Assembly: GCA_021495925.1 (NCBI GenBank)
Contig: JAKEKT010000008.1
Coordinates: 434,001 to 498,000 of the forward strand
DNA length: 64,000 nt
Reading direction: 5' to 3'
From: Diplodia intermedia
Lineage: Eukaryota; Ascomycota; Dothideomycetes; Botryosphaeriales; Botryosphaeriaceae
The position numbers were made by a program, and so were the translations under genes. Shown piece after piece: positions 63,958-64,000 of this stretch (the stretch's first letter is position 1; each line of letters starts with the position of its first letter). The notes beneath the pieces were generated by a model. The model worked only from the letters and a program-made list of their open reading frames with translations. It was not told the DNA's origin and ran no database searches.

Positions 63958-64000
63958 GTGGTCAGTTGAGAGAACTTACTGGACTGCAGTGTTTTTTTGC

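Overview
The window looks like nuclear DNA of a filamentous ascomycete (Pezizomycotina, possibly Dothideomycetes; the class is inference). It is gene-dense and fairly GC-rich. Genes carry short spliceosomal introns, mostly 47-80 nt, with GTRNGT-type donors, CTAAC/CTAAY-like branch sites and YAG acceptors. The protein set is typical of moulds: two HET-domain proteins, a seven-helix fungal rhodopsin-domain (PTH11-like) protein, a fungal ADAM protease, a GMC oxidoreductase, a GH5 endoglucanase and a terpene synthase, beside housekeeping genes. I re-derived exon structures by hand; every joined model below stays in frame.

Layout. 0.5-9 kb: a flavin oxidoreductase, the kinetochore protein Cnl2/NKP2, the chromatin protein EAF3 (divergent from Cnl2) and a PTH11-like membrane protein. 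9-14 kb: a gene-poor island of short tandem repeats holding a fragment and a complete but doubly interrupted copy of tRNA-Asp(GTC), a perfect palindrome and a decayed membrane-protein gene. 14-28 kb, all on the minus strand: a C2H2 zinc-finger protein, an ADAM metalloprotease, acetyl-CoA synthetase and a large WD40 protein of MABP1/WDR62 type. 30-34 kb: a secreted GMC oxidoreductase and a secreted GH5 endoglucanase, followed by a second gene-poor stretch with a 38-bp perfect inverted repeat and a homopurine tract. 36-41.5 kb: a large mitochondrial-type AAA ATPase divergent from the rRNA-processing factor UTP7. 42.8-50 kb, accessory: a nine-exon class I terpene synthase, an MFS transporter, a DUF4396 membrane protein and an intronless HET protein. 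50-64 kb, mostly housekeeping: GET2, a mitochondrial ribosomal protein (L51/S25 fold, MRP49-like), an ER-type membrane protein, a single-pass membrane glycoprotein, a second HET gene, PTH2, mitochondrial ribosomal protein bL28m and the tri-snRNP protein SNU66/SART1.

How the genes relate. There is no operon logic. Several head-to-head pairs share short promoter regions: Cnl2/EAF3, AAA ATPase/UTP7, ER protein/glycoprotein and PTH2/bL28m. The terpene synthase and the adjacent MFS transporter form a possible minimal metabolite locus without a visible P450. The endoglucanase has XlnR-like and CreA-like motifs upstream.

The most unusual observation is at 12405-12548: a tRNA-Asp(GTC) gene with a normal anticodon-loop intron plus a 53-nt insertion in its T-loop that has all the hallmarks of a spliceosomal intron (GTAAGG, CTAAC, CAG).
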